64,000 nt of DNA from Paraburkholderia polaris. Lineage in GTDB: Bacteria > Pseudomonadota > Gammaproteobacteria > Burkholderiales > Burkholderiaceae. A program made the position numbers and the translations under genes. How positions within the stretch are numbered: the stretch's first letter is position 1; each line of letters opens with the position of its first letter. Below the pieces are notes generated by a model that did not search any database, was not told where the DNA came from, and was given only the letters and a program-made list of their open reading frames with translations. Shown piece by piece: positions 9,373 through 20,792 of the stretch. The DNA is taken from contig NZ_JABBGJ010000010.1 in assembly GCF_012927345.1 (NCBI RefSeq), forward strand, positions 62,001 through 126,000. Direction: 5' to 3'.

Positions 9373-10359
9373 CTATTTTGCTTCGGGAAGCTGAAAACGC
9401 TGCCCCGCTGCCAGCGTTGCGCCGGCCAGGAATTCGCGCACCGGCAAGCGCTTGCCACCGGGCTTTTGCAGTTGCGTGAGACGCAGTGCGCCTTCGCCAC
9501 AGGCAACCACGACGCCTTCGGGAGAGACTTCGGCGACCGTGCCGGGCGCGCTGTTGCCATGTGCCTCGACCGCGATCGCCGCCCAGATTTTGATCGCCGT
9601 GCCGTCTTCCAGCGTGCCCACGCCACCGGGAAACGGGTCGAACGCGCGCACCTGGCGCGCGAGGACTGCGGCGGGCTTACGCCAGTCGAGCGCAGCCTCG
9701 TGCTTGCCGATCTTTTCCGCGTAAGTCACGCCATCCGCCGGTTGCGGCGTTGCCGCCAGCTTGCCGCTGCGCTCGAGTTCGATCAGCGCTTCGACGATCA
9801 GCCGCGCGCCGTCTTGTGCGAGACGGTCGTGGAGGGTGGCCGTGGTGTCGTCGACGGAAATCGGCGTGCGTGCTTCGGAGATCATTGCACCGGTGTCGAG
9901 GCCGACGTCCATCTGCATCAGCGTGATGCCGGTTTCAGCGTCGCCCGCCTCGATCGCGCGGTGGATCGGCGCGGCGCCGCGCCAACGCGGCAACAACGAT
10001 GCGTGAATGTTGATGCAGCCCAGCGGCGGAATATCCAGCACTTCCTGCGGCAGGATCAGACCATAGGCAGCCACCACCATCACGTCGTGGGGCGTGGCGC
10101 GCAACTGCTCGATAGCAGCGGCGGCTTCAGCCGGATATTTGCCAGTGCGGCGCAGTGAAGGTGGCTGCGCCACGCTAAGCCCATGCTCCTGCGCGTAGCG
10201 CTTCACCGGACTCGCCTGCAACTTCATCCCGCGTCCCGCGGGCCGGTCGGGCTGGGTCAGCACGAGCGGCACCGGAAAACCGGCGCTGTGGATCGCGGCC
10301 AGCGCGGCCGCGGCGAACTCCGGCGTACCGGCAAAGATGACGCGCAACGAATGACTCAT
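9373..10359 (-). CDS. fmt: Methionyl-tRNA formyltransferase
   Basis: 328 residues. The N-terminal formyltransferase domain shows [14 protein letters not shown], the tetrahydrofolate-binding and catalytic region around [20 protein letters not shown], and [19 protein letters not shown]. The C-terminal OB-like domain (about 210-320) contains [14 protein letters not shown]. It formylates initiator Met-tRNA using 10-formyl-THF. It follows def by 31 nt in the standard def-fmt pair. Confidence 0.96.
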   Translation of the reverse strand: MSHSLRVIFAGTPEFAAAALAAIHSAGFPVPLVLTQPDRPAGRGMKLQASPVKRYAQEHGLSVAQPPSLRRTGKYPAEAAAAIEQLRATPHDVMVVAAYGLILPQEVLDIPPLGCINIHASLLPRWRGAAPIHRAIEAGDAETGITLMQMDVGLDTGAMISEARTPISVDDTTATLHDRLAQDGARLIVEALIELERSGKLAATPQPADGVTYAEKIGKHEAALDWRKPAAVLARQVRAFDPFPGGVGTLEDGTAIKIWAAIAVEAHGNSAPGTVAEVSPEGVVVACGEGALRLTQLQKPGGKRLPVREFLAGATLAAGQRFQLPEAK

Positions 10360-10390
10360 GAACGGGGGTGGTAGGCGAGGTGGACGCGCA

Positions 10391-10894
10391 TTACATCGCG
10401 TGGGCGAGCTTCTTCATCTTGCTCTTGATGCGCGTCTGTTTCAGCGACGACAGGTACTCGACGAACACGCGGCCCATCAGGTGATCCATTTCATGCTGGA
10501 CGCACACGGCCAGCAACCCTTCGCAATCGAGCTCGAAGGTTTCGCCCTTCTCGTTCAGGGCCCGCACGCGCACTTTCTCGGCGCGCTCGACATTGTCGTA
10601 AATGCCCGGCACCGAGAGGCAGCCCTCTTCCGACACCTCCTTCTCGTCGCTCGACCAGATGATTTCCGGGTTGATAAGCGCGAGCAGTTCGTCGTGCGTT
10701 TCCGACACGTCAATCACGATCACGCGTTCATGCACGTCCACCTGGGTCGCTGCGAGGCCGACGCCGGGCGCGGCGTACATCGTTTCAGCCATGTCGGCGA
10801 CAAGCCGGCGGATGCGGTCGTTGACCGCTTCGACCGGCTTCGCAATCTTGTGCAGCCGCTTGTCCGGGTAATTGAGAATGTTCAGTAAAGCCAT
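10391..10894 (-). CDS. def: Peptide deformylase
   Basis: 167 residues with all three deformylase motifs: [12 protein letters not shown] (motif 1), EEGCLSVPG with the metal-binding Cys (motif 2), and QHEMDHLMG with the HEXXH-type metal site (motif 3). It removes the formyl group from nascent proteins. It is the first gene of the leftward def-fmt unit, divergent from dprA across a 244-nt spacer that should hold both promoters. Confidence 0.96.
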   Translation of the reverse strand: MALLNILNYPDKRLHKIAKPVEAVNDRIRRLVADMAETMYAAPGVGLAATQVDVHERVIVIDVSETHDELLALINPEIIWSSDEKEVSEEGCLSVPGIYDNVERAEKVRVRALNEKGETFELDCEGLLAVCVQHEMDHLMGRVFVEYLSSLKQTRIKSKMKKLAHAM

Positions 10895-11138
10895 GATCTT
10901 GAGTGTGTTTTATAGGCGCCGCAGACCGGTGGAAGGCTAGCGTTGGCCATTCGGCCAGGTTGTGGGCGCATCGCGTTACGCGGAGGATAGATGGTGTTGA
11001 ACCGGTTCGATTCAACGCGCCACGTGCGCTAAGCGACGAGCCCGCGCGGGTGGGCGCGGCGCTGCAGTTATTTCGGATGATGAAAATTTTAGCATGGCGC
11101 CCGCCTGCCCGCTGGCCCTGTAAGAGGATCGACTTTCA

Positions 11139-12398
11139 ATGCACACCTTGCCCGCAACCGATATTGAACTCGCCGCCTGGCTGCGGCTTTCACTTGCGCC
11201 AGGGTTGAAACCCGCTGCCCTGCGTTTACTGCTGAGCGCTTTTGGACTACCGGAAGCCATTTTTAATCAATCGCACGAGGCCCTTGCCGAGATCGCAGGC
11301 GAGACTGCGGCGCGCGCTGTGCTGGCACCGCCTAATTCAGACTTCGACGCGCAACTCGACGCGGTAATCGCATGGTGCGAGTTGCCCGGTAACCACGTGG
11401 CGACACTCGACGATCCTGCCTACCCGCCCGCGCTGCTCACCATGCCCGATCCGCCGCCGCTACTATATATAAAGGGCCGGCTGGATCTGTTGCATACGCG
11501 GGCGGTCGCCCTGGTGGGTAGCCGCAGCGCGACACCGCAAGGCGCTGAAGACGCTGAGCGCTTCGCGCGTGAGCTTTCTCAAGCCGGCGTCACTGTCGTG
11601 TCGGGGCTGGCGCTCGGTATCGACGGTGCCGCGCATCGAGGCGGGCTGGAAGGTGTCGGCGGTACGGTGGCCGTGATCGGCACCGGCGCGGACCTCGTGT
11701 ATCCGGCTGCGCATCACGCGCTGGCGCGGCAGATTGCGGCACAAGGCGCGATCCTTTCGGAATGGCCGCTCGGCACGCCAGCGCGCGCCGCCAATTTTCC
11801 GCAACGTAACCGTTTGATCGCCGGCCTCGTCAGCGGGGTTGTGATCGTCGAGGCCGCCATGCGCTCGGGCTCGTTGATCACGGCCCGGCTCGCCAATGAA
11901 ATGGGGCGCGATATCTTCGCGCTGCCCGGCTCGATCCACGCGCCGTTGTCGCGCGGCTGTCATCGAATCATCAAGCAGGGTGCCAAGCTGGTGGAAACGC
12001 CCGATGAGGTCCTGGAGGAACTGGGCTTCGCCAAGCCCATTGCTGCGAAGGCCGCCAGCAAGCAGACGGTTCTTTGGGACGGCGCGGGCACGCGGGATTC
12101 CTCAACGCGGCTGGCGTCGGTGGCAGATCAACCGGATTCGGTAGCCGCGCCGGCATCAGCAGCGACTCAGCCCGAATTAGCAGCGGCGCCCACATTGCCC
12201 ACTGCCCCGCCGGCCATGGGCACCGAAGCGCTGCAACTCCTCGACGCACTCGGTCATGCCCCCGCCACGCTTGAAATTCTTGCCACCCGCACCGAGATGG
12301 AGGACGCGGCGTTGCAAAACACGCTGCTGCAGCTCGAACTCGCCGGCCAGGTGACCGCGCTGCCCGGCGGCCGCTTCACGCGAGCGACCCACGGCTGA
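11139..12398 (+). CDS. dprA: DNA processing protein DprA
   Basis: 419 residues. Residues 1-70 are a SAM-like N-terminal domain, and the extended Rossmann domain spans about 80-290 (VALVGSRSATPQGAEDAERF, SGLALGIDGAAHRGGLEG, NFPQRNRLIAGLVSGVVIVE, GSLITARLANEMGRDIFALPG). An Ala/Pro-rich linker leads to a C-terminal winged-helix domain (about 350-415). DprA loads RecA on incoming single-stranded DNA during natural transformation. It diverges from def and runs toward the thioredoxin-like gene. Confidence 0.94.
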   Translation: MHTLPATDIELAAWLRLSLAPGLKPAALRLLLSAFGLPEAIFNQSHEALAEIAGETAARAVLAPPNSDFDAQLDAVIAWCELPGNHVATLDDPAYPPALLTMPDPPPLLYIKGRLDLLHTRAVALVGSRSATPQGAEDAERFARELSQAGVTVVSGLALGIDGAAHRGGLEGVGGTVAVIGTGADLVYPAAHHALARQIAAQGAILSEWPLGTPARAANFPQRNRLIAGLVSGVVIVEAAMRSGSLITARLANEMGRDIFALPGSIHAPLSRGCHRIIKQGAKLVETPDEVLEELGFAKPIAAKAASKQTVLWDGAGTRDSSTRLASVADQPDSVAAPASAATQPELAAAPTLPTAPPAMGTEALQLLDALGHAPATLEILATRTEMEDAALQNTLLQLELAGQVTALPGGRFTRATHG

Positions 12399-12487
12399 CC
12401 CCGCATTGACCAGGGTTGACCACGATTCGGGATCGGCCATGCTACATTCGCGCCAAAGCACCTGACAAAAGTACGCAAGGAACCACC

Positions 12488-12865
12488 ATGCCCGCGCTGA
12501 ATCTCGACACCGACCAAGACCGGATTGCCGAGCGCGTCAACGAACCCGATACGCTGTTCGTTGCCTGCCTGTGCGCGGAATGGTGCGGGACCTGTCGTGA
12601 GTATCGGGATGCCTTCGACCGGCTGGCGGATAAGCATCCGGAGATCTGTTTCGCATGGATCGACATCGAAACCCATGCGGACCGCTTCGACGATCTGGAT
12701 GTCGAGAATTTCCCGACCATCCTGATTGAAGACTCGGTAACGACACGTTTTTTTGGCACGGTTTTGCCGCAGGCGGCGATTGTGGAGCGGATGTTGTCGG
12801 ACCTGACGGCCGTGCCCGGCGTCAGCGGCGCGCCCAAGCTGCGGCCCGCGCTGACTGCCGCGTGA
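12488..12865 (+). CDS. Thioredoxin-like protein with WCGTC active site
   Basis: 125 residues starting at the ATG at 12488, behind an AAGGAA ribosome site. The fold is thioredoxin-like, with FVACLCAEWCGTCREYRDAF holding the redox pair. The middle Gly-Thr dipeptide differs from the Gly-Pro of thioredoxin 1. FAWIDIETHADRFDDLDVENFPTI contains the conserved cis-proline. It has no signal peptide, so it acts in the cytoplasm. Substrate unknown. It lies 89 nt after dprA. Confidence 0.85.
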   Translation: MPALNLDTDQDRIAERVNEPDTLFVACLCAEWCGTCREYRDAFDRLADKHPEICFAWIDIETHADRFDDLDVENFPTILIEDSVTTRFFGTVLPQAAIVERMLSDLTAVPGVSGAPKLRPALTAA

Positions 12866-12983
12866 GTGCGGCCGCCAGCCGCTGAACCTTGCGGAGCGGG
12901 CGTTGCGGGCGGTACACGGCACGTTTTCCGCAGCTTGCTCAATTACTGAGCGCGCAATTATCATGGCGCGCTTTTTATGGCAC

Positions 12984-13016
12984 TTGACACGCCGCTTTCG
13001 CGCCGTGTGCTATAAA
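12984..13016 (+). promoter_or_regulatory. Probable topB promoter
   Basis: An extended -10 element, TGCTATAAA (13008-13016), lies about 100 nt before topB. A perfect -35 hexamer TTGACA is at 12984-12989, but the spacing is 21 bp, longer than optimal, so the extended -10 probably carries most of the activity. Confidence 0.5.
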
Positions 13017-13113
13017 GCGGTCGTTATTGGGTCGCAAAGGTCGCAAACGAGGGTCGCGCTAATTGAGCGCACTCAAGGCCATCAACCCGGATCTACCAAC
13101 CTCACATCGAGTC

Positions 13114-15792
13114 ATGTCCAAAGCACTGATCATCGCCGAAAAGCCTTCCGTCGCGAACGACATCGCGAAGGCTTTGGGCGGCTTTACCAAGCATGACGAA
13201 TACTACGAAAGCGACGACTACGTCCTTTCCTCGGCAGTTGGCCACCTGCTGGAAATCGCCGCGCCCGAAGACTATGAAGTCAAGCGCGGCAAGTGGAGTT
13301 TCGCCAATCTGCCCGTCATCCCCCCACATTTCGACCTTAATCCGATTGCCAAGAGCGAGTCGCGCCTGAAGGTGCTGACCAAGCTGCTCAAGCGTAAAGA
13401 CATCGACCGTCTGATCAACGCATGTGACGCGGGGCGCGAGGGCGAGCTGATTTTCCGCCTGATCGCGCAGCACGCGAAAGCCAAACAACCGGTGCAGCGC
13501 CTGTGGCTTCAGTCGATGACAGCCGGCTCGATCCGCGACGGTTTTGCCCGTTTGCGTAGCGACGAAGAAATGCAGCCGCTCGCCGACGCGGCGCGCTGCC
13601 GTTCGGAAGCGGACTGGCTGGTCGGCATCAACGGCACGCGGGCCATGACCGCGTTCAACAGCAAGGGCGGCGGCTTCTTCCTGACCACGGTCGGGCGGGT
13701 GCAAACACCGACGCTGTCGATCGTCGTCGAACGCGAAGAAAAGATTCGCCGCTTCGTGCCGCGCGATTACTGGGAAGTGAAGGCGGACTTCGTCTGCGCC
13801 GGTGGCTTCTACGAAGGCCGCTGGTTCGATCCGAAATTCAAGCGCGACGAGTTCGATCCTGAAAAGCGCGATTCGCGTCTGTGGGCACTGCCTGCAGCTG
13901 AGACGATCGTCGCGGCCTGCCGTGGCCAGATCGGCACGGTGACCGAAGAATCGAAGCCGTCCACGCAACTGTCGCCGGCGCTCTTCGACCTGACCAGCTT
14001 GCAGCGTGAGGCCAACGGCCGCTTCGGCTTTTCGGCGAAGAACACGCTGGGCCTCGCTCAGGCGCTGTACGAAAAGCACAAGGTGCTGACCTATCCCCGG
14101 ACCGACGCGCGCGCGTTGCCGGAAGACTATATGGATACGGTCAAGGAAACGCTGGGCATGCTCAAGGAGAGCAACAACTATCTCCCGTATGCCAAACAGG
14201 TCTTGGACAAGGGCTGGGTAAAGCCGAACAAGCGCATCTTCGATAACTCGAAGATCAGCGACCACTTCGCAATCATCCCGACGGCGCAGGCGCCGAAGAA
14301 TCTGTCCGAGCCGGAACAGAAGCTTTACGACCTGGTCGTGAAGCGCTTCCTGTCGGTGTTCTTCCCGGCCGCCGAATACCGGGTGACGACGCGGATCACG
14401 GAAGTGGTCGGTCATCACTTCAAGACTGAGGGCAAGGTGCTGGTCGAACCGGGCTGGTTGCAGGTCTACGGCCGCGAAATCAGCGGCGAAGACGCGAACC
14501 TCGTGCCGGTGCAGAAGGACGAGAAGGTCAAGACGGACAAGATCGCCGCCCAGCAACTGGTGACGAAACCGCCCGCACGCTACAACGAAGCGACCTTGCT
14601 GTCGGCCATGGAAGGCGCGGGCAAACTGGTCGAAGACGACGAATTGCGCGAAGCCATGGCGGCCAAGGGGCTCGGCACGCCGGCCACGCGCGCCGCCATC
14701 ATCGAAGGGCTGCTCGGCGAAAAGTATCTGATCCGCGAAGGCCGCGATCTGATTCCGACCGCCAAGGCATTCCAGCTGATGACGCTGTTGCGCGGCCTCG
14801 GCGTGAAGGAGTTGACCGCGCCGGAATTGACCGGCGAGTGGGAGTACAAACTCTCGCAAATGGAGCGTGGCAACCTGCCGCGCGACGCGTTCATGCAGGA
14901 AATCGCTCGCATGACGCAAACCATCGTCAAGCGGGCGAAAGAGTACGATTCCGACACGATCCCGGGCGATTACGCGACGTTGCAAACGCCGTGTCCGAAT
15001 TGCGGCGGTCAGGTGAAGGAGAACTACCGGCGCTTTGCGTGCTCGAAGTGCGAGTTCTCGATCTCAAAGATTCCGGGCGGACGTCAGTTCGAAATTCCGG
15101 AAGTTGAAGAGCTGTTGCAGAACAAGACGATCGGACCGCTCTCGGGTTTTCGCAGCAAGATGGGCCGTCCGTTCTCCGCGATCCTGAAGCTCTCGCTCGA
15201 CGACGAGATCAAGAACTACAAGCTCGAATTCGACTTCGGTCAGGATTCGGGCGGTGAAGACGGTGAACCGCCCGACTTCTCCGATCAACAACCGGTCGGC
15301 GCGTGCCCGAAGTGCAAGGGTCGCGTGTTCGAACACGGCATGAGCTATGTCTGCGAGAACTCGGTTGCAAACCCGAAGACTTGCGACTTCCGCTCGGGCA
15401 AGGTGATTCTGCAGCAGGAAATCGCGCGTGAGCAGATGGCGAAATTGCTCGAGGAAGGACGCACCGACCTGCTGACGAACTTCAAGTCGTCGCGCACCGG
15501 CCGCAACTTCAAGGCATTCCTCGTCAAGCAGAACGACGGCAAGATCGGCTTCGAATTCGAGAAGAAAGAGCCGTCGGCCAAGACAGCAGCGAAGACCGCG
15601 GCGGCCAAGGCAGCAGCCAAAGCAGCGCCGGAAGCGGATGACGACGACGCAGCGGTCGCAGTGAAAGCAGTGCCAGCAGCCAAGAAGGCGGCAGCGAAGA
15701 AAGCGCCCGCTACCAAGACTGCGGCGGCCAAGACCACCGCGGCCAAGAAAGCACCGGCCAAGAAAACGGCAGCGCGCAAGACCGGTTCGTAA
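13114..15792 (+). CDS. topB: DNA topoisomerase III with basic C-terminal tail
   Basis: 892 residues from the ATG at 13114. The Toprim domain at the N-terminus shows MSKALIIAEKPSVANDIAKA and INACDAGREGELIFR. The type IA core carries the catalytic tyrosine in YPRTDARALPEDY. Two cysteine clusters follow near the C-terminus (CPNCGG...CSKCEF and CPKCKG...C...C). The last ~90 residues are an Ala/Lys-rich tail of AAKKA-like repeats resembling histone H1. It decatenates single-stranded interlinks. A 21-bp-spaced promoter precedes it and a strong hairpin terminator follows. Confidence 0.94.
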   Translation: MSKALIIAEKPSVANDIAKALGGFTKHDEYYESDDYVLSSAVGHLLEIAAPEDYEVKRGKWSFANLPVIPPHFDLNPIAKSESRLKVLTKLLKRKDIDRLINACDAGREGELIFRLIAQHAKAKQPVQRLWLQSMTAGSIRDGFARLRSDEEMQPLADAARCRSEADWLVGINGTRAMTAFNSKGGGFFLTTVGRVQTPTLSIVVEREEKIRRFVPRDYWEVKADFVCAGGFYEGRWFDPKFKRDEFDPEKRDSRLWALPAAETIVAACRGQIGTVTEESKPSTQLSPALFDLTSLQREANGRFGFSAKNTLGLAQALYEKHKVLTYPRTDARALPEDYMDTVKETLGMLKESNNYLPYAKQVLDKGWVKPNKRIFDNSKISDHFAIIPTAQAPKNLSEPEQKLYDLVVKRFLSVFFPAAEYRVTTRITEVVGHHFKTEGKVLVEPGWLQVYGREISGEDANLVPVQKDEKVKTDKIAAQQLVTKPPARYNEATLLSAMEGAGKLVEDDELREAMAAKGLGTPATRAAIIEGLLGEKYLIREGRDLIPTAKAFQLMTLLRGLGVKELTAPELTGEWEYKLSQMERGNLPRDAFMQEIARMTQTIVKRAKEYDSDTIPGDYATLQTPCPNCGGQVKENYRRFACSKCEFSISKIPGGRQFEIPEVEELLQNKTIGPLSGFRSKMGRPFSAILKLSLDDEIKNYKLEFDFGQDSGGEDGEPPDFSDQQPVGACPKCKGRVFEHGMSYVCENSVANPKTCDFRSGKVILQQEIAREQMAKLLEEGRTDLLTNFKSSRTGRNFKAFLVKQNDGKIGFEFEKKEPSAKTAAKTAAAKAAAKAAPEADDDDAAVAVKAVPAAKKAAAKKAPATKTAAAKTTAAKKAPAKKTAARKTGS

Positions 15793-15847
15793 TTCGGGCG
15801 GGTGGCCGGAAGAGCATTCAGCTTCCAGCCCGCTCCGACATTGCCAG

Positions 15848-15886
15848 AAAAAAGGCGCAGTCACTGACGTGACTGCGCCTTTTTAT
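15848..15886 (+). terminator. Terminator after topB
   Basis: An 11-bp perfect stem GGCGCAGTCAC/GTGACTGCGCC (15854-15864 with 15869-15879), loop TGAC, followed by TTTTTATTT. It is flanked on the left by a run of A, so it could work in both directions and separates topB from the convergent LysR gene. Confidence 0.92.
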
Positions 15887-15939
15887 TTGTCGACCAGACT
15901 ACGCTTACCTCAGCATAACCGGCACCATCGCCCGAATCG

Positions 15940-17040
15940 TTACAACGGCGACACCGCGGTGGGCCGCGGACGGTTCGTCGTCTTCGCCAAAGTCTTCGGC
16001 AGCGGCGATAACTCGCTATCCAGCAGCCGTGACAGCGGCTCAGCGCCGTCGAACGCTTCCGGCGGCATGTGATCCGCGGAATCGAGCGCGGCGGACGTGG
16101 CGGACCTGCCAAGGCCGTCCTTGATCCACTGCTCGCCGAGCAGACTGTTCGGCGTCTGGCTGAAATGCTCGACCAGATGATCGATGAACGTCCGCACCTT
16201 GGCAGGCAAGTGACGGCGGCTCGGATACGCGATGTTGATCTCGACCTGCGGCAAACGGAAATCGCCGAGCAAACGCACAAGCCTGCCGCGCGTCATGTCA
16301 CGGCCGATCAGATAGCTCGGCAGAATCGCGATGCCCATGCCGAGCAGCGCGAATTGCCGCAGCATTTCCGTGTTGTTCGCCACGATGACGTTGACCGGCC
16401 GCACCCGCACTTCGCCTTCCGAACCCGTGAACACCCGCTCGTCGCCCCAATACTCGGACGGCAAGCTCAGGCACGGGTGCTCAAGCAGATGTTCGGGACG
16501 CGTGGGTGTGCCGTGTTTTTCCAGATACGCGGGCGTCGCGCACACCGTCATACAACCGGTGGTCAACCGCCGCGTGACAATGCTTGCGCTGCGCATCTGC
16601 CGTGTGACCACCACGCCCACGTCGAAACCTTCTTCGACCAGATCGACCTGACGGTCGACCAGCGTGACATCGGGAATGACTTTCGGATAGCGCTCCGCGT
16701 ACGTCTGCAGCACGGGTGCAAGGTTATGCAACCCGAACACGACCGGCGCGACTATTCGCAACGTGCCGACGGGTTCGTGATTGCGCGCGACCACCATCTG
16801 CTCGACGTCTTCCAGTTCGTCGAGAATCTGGCGCGCGCGCTCGAGATAAACCTGGCCGGATTCGGTCAGAGACAAGCTGCGGGTTGTGCGATTGAGCAGC
16901 CGCGTACCAAGACGGCCTTCGAGATCGGCAACGTGACGGGTGGCAACTGCGTTGGAAATATCCATCGCGCTAGCAGCGCGGGCAAAACTGCCGAGATCCG
17001 CCACTTTGACGAAAACTCGCATCGACTGCAAATGATCCAT
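15940..17040 (-). CDS. LysR-family transcriptional regulator
   Basis: 366 residues, longer than the usual ~300. The N-terminal winged helix (MDHLQSMRVFVKVADLGSFARAASAM) is typical of LysR, followed by the effector-binding domain (about 90-295). The last ~60 residues form an unusual acidic and Ser/Pro-rich extension unlike the family core. The target and effector cannot be inferred, because no divergent enzyme gene lies next to it. It is convergent with topB. Confidence 0.88.
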   Translation of the reverse strand: MDHLQSMRVFVKVADLGSFARAASAMDISNAVATRHVADLEGRLGTRLLNRTTRSLSLTESGQVYLERARQILDELEDVEQMVVARNHEPVGTLRIVAPVVFGLHNLAPVLQTYAERYPKVIPDVTLVDRQVDLVEEGFDVGVVVTRQMRSASIVTRRLTTGCMTVCATPAYLEKHGTPTRPEHLLEHPCLSLPSEYWGDERVFTGSEGEVRVRPVNVIVANNTEMLRQFALLGMGIAILPSYLIGRDMTRGRLVRLLGDFRLPQVEINIAYPSRRHLPAKVRTFIDHLVEHFSQTPNSLLGEQWIKDGLGRSATSAALDSADHMPPEAFDGAEPLSRLLDSELSPLPKTLAKTTNRPRPTAVSPL

Positions 17041-17382
17041 AGGACAACTCCTGCCGTGTTACAGCTTCCTGACAATTAGTGAAAACCAGTGAAGCGAACT
17101 TGGAATTCTCCTACGACTCGCGAAATCGTGCAGAAGTTGCCCGCCAAAGCGGAAATATTGTCGATATTTGTGCGACTGTGTTCCCCAGTGTGGGGCATGA
17201 ACCTCGATTGTTCCGACAAAAGCAACAATCTGCTGCACTGCAGCTTGCACTGTCTTTTTTGTTCGAACAGATGCAAAGGTCGTCCCGGCATTGCGAAATG
17301 TGGAAAAGTCGCGAGGCGGGGTCAGACCGACAAAGAAAAACCGCCCGAAGGCGGCTTCCGTGCGAAGTGAATACTCACGTGA
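17041..17382. other. Intergenic region between pckG and the LysR gene
   Basis: 342 nt containing the leader of the leftward LysR gene and the terminator of the upstream, also leftward, pckG. I see no further gene or repeat in it. Confidence 0.6.
17333..17354 (-). terminator. Terminator after pckG
   Basis: The 5-bp stem CCGCC/GGCGG with the stable tetraloop CGAA (17341-17354), followed on the minus strand by a T-rich run (complement of 17333-17340). Confidence 0.8.
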
Positions 17383-19251
<1,869 letters not shown>

Positions 19252-19546
19252 CGACTTGTCTCCGTTTTGAAAGCAATAGAAAAACGGTACAAGCCCAGCG
19301 ACGCTGCATGCGAGAGGCGTTCAATTCATCGCGCCGGTATTCCTACAAGCCGACGCGCGATTGTGCAGGTCATCCTGGGCCACACAGCATGTTGCGCGGA
19401 GCTGTCCGCCGACGGCCTTCTGCAACCGTCTGTAAAGCGACTTGCCTCAACACGCAACAAACTGTTAAAAACGATGTCAATCGGCCTTGCCGTGGCGCTG
19501 CCGTTCTTCGCGGCAGCTTCTACGGTAAGGCATCCAGCCAAACCTG

Positions 19547-19566
19547 CATGTGACCTAGGTCACATG
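19547..19566. promoter_or_regulatory. Perfect 20-bp CRP-type palindrome
   Basis: CATGTGACCTAGGTCACATG is a perfect palindrome whose core matches the CRP/Vfr consensus TGTGA-N6-TCACA exactly. It lies 61 nt before the dehydrogenase start and about 300 nt from pckG, within the 376-nt divergent spacer 19252-19627. By position it would most easily control the dehydrogenase. I see no other gene or repeat in this spacer. Confidence 0.7.
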
Positions 19567-19627
19567 GTGGGACAGTCAGCATAACACTCCGTTCCGCACC
19601 GCTATGGTGCGCCGCAAGACACATACC

Positions 19628-20641
19628 ATGAAGATCGCAATCCTCGACGATTACCAGGACGCCGTCCGCAAGCTCGACTGCTTTCAACTGCTGGCCGACC
19701 ATGAGGTCAAGGTCTTCAACAACACCGTCCGCGGTCTCGGCCAACTGGCAAGCCGTCTTTCGGAAGTCGACGCCTTGGTCCTGATTCGCGAACGCACCCG
19801 CATCAACTCGCAACTACTCGACAAGTTGCCGCGTTTGCGCATGATCAGCCAAACCGGCAAGGTCTCGAGCCACATCGATCTGGTAGCCTGTACCGAGCGC
19901 GGCATCGCCGTGCTGGAAGGCAGCGGCTCGCCGGTCGCACCGGCCGAACTGACGTGGGCCCTCATCATGGCGGCTCAGCGGCGAATTCCGCAATACGTAG
20001 CAAACCTTAAGCAAGGAGCCTGGCAGCAGTCCGGTTTGAAGACGTCGGCGCTGCCGCCGAACTTCGGATTGGGCCAGGTGTTGCGCGGTCAGACGCTGGG
20101 AATTTGGGGTTACGGCAAGATCGGCCGGCTGCTTGCCGGGTACGGCAAGGCGTTCGGCATGAACGTGCTGATCTGGGGTCGCGAGCATTCGCGCGAAGCG
20201 GCGCGCTCGGACGGATATGGCGTGGCCGAGAGCCGTGAGGCGCTGTTCGAGCAGAGCGATGTGCTGTCGTTGCACCTGCGTCTGCACGACGACACGCGCG
20301 GCATCGTCAAGCAGGAAGATCTGATGCGGATGAAGCCGACCGCGTTGCTCGTGAACACGAGCCGGGCAGAACTGCTCGACGAAAACGCGCTGGTGAACGC
20401 GCTGTCGCACAACCGTCCAGGCATGGTCGCGATCGACGTCTACGAAAGCGAGCCGATTCTGCAGGGCTACAGCCTGTTGCGCATGGAGAATGTGATCTGC
20501 ACGCCGCACATTGGCTACGTGGAGCGCGAGAGCTACGAGTTGTATTTCACCGCGGCATTCCAGAACATTCTGGCTTTCGACGCCGGCGATACGTCCAGCG
20601 TGGCGAATCCGGAAGCGCTGCAGGGTGGGCGTCGGCGTTAA
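19628..20641 (+). CDS. D-2-hydroxyacid dehydrogenase family protein
   Basis: 337 residues from MKIAILDDYQDAVRKLD at 19628; an in-frame start at 19604 is less likely. The NAD-binding domain shows LGIWGYGKIGRLLAGYGKAFG (GxGxxG), and a later segment VNTSRAELLDENALVNAL corresponds to the conserved NTARG region, with a Ser in place of Ala. The catalytic His is in ICTPHIGYVERESY. The family reduces 2-ketoacids to D-hydroxyacids or the reverse; the substrate here is unknown. The upstream CRP-type palindrome suggests carbon-source control. Confidence 0.88.
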   Translation: MKIAILDDYQDAVRKLDCFQLLADHEVKVFNNTVRGLGQLASRLSEVDALVLIRERTRINSQLLDKLPRLRMISQTGKVSSHIDLVACTERGIAVLEGSGSPVAPAELTWALIMAAQRRIPQYVANLKQGAWQQSGLKTSALPPNFGLGQVLRGQTLGIWGYGKIGRLLAGYGKAFGMNVLIWGREHSREAARSDGYGVAESREALFEQSDVLSLHLRLHDDTRGIVKQEDLMRMKPTALLVNTSRAELLDENALVNALSHNRPGMVAIDVYESEPILQGYSLLRMENVICTPHIGYVERESYELYFTAAFQNILAFDAGDTSSVANPEALQGGRRR

Positions 20642-20792
20642 GCGTCTGCGCTAGTCTCGGGCGGCATTTTTCGGTTAAGCGCCCGCGTTAATCGCTCGCG
20701 ATCGCCTCCGGTTTCAATCTACCCATCGATTCCGCCGGCGCGAAGCCGCGAGCCACGCAACGCTTTTGCAAACCGCGCCACCGCCGCTCACC

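Noticed and set aside
13102..14985. 627-codon open frame antisense to topB
   Set aside because: No recognisable motif; composition matches the shadow of the topoisomerase gene, which is well supported on the + strand.
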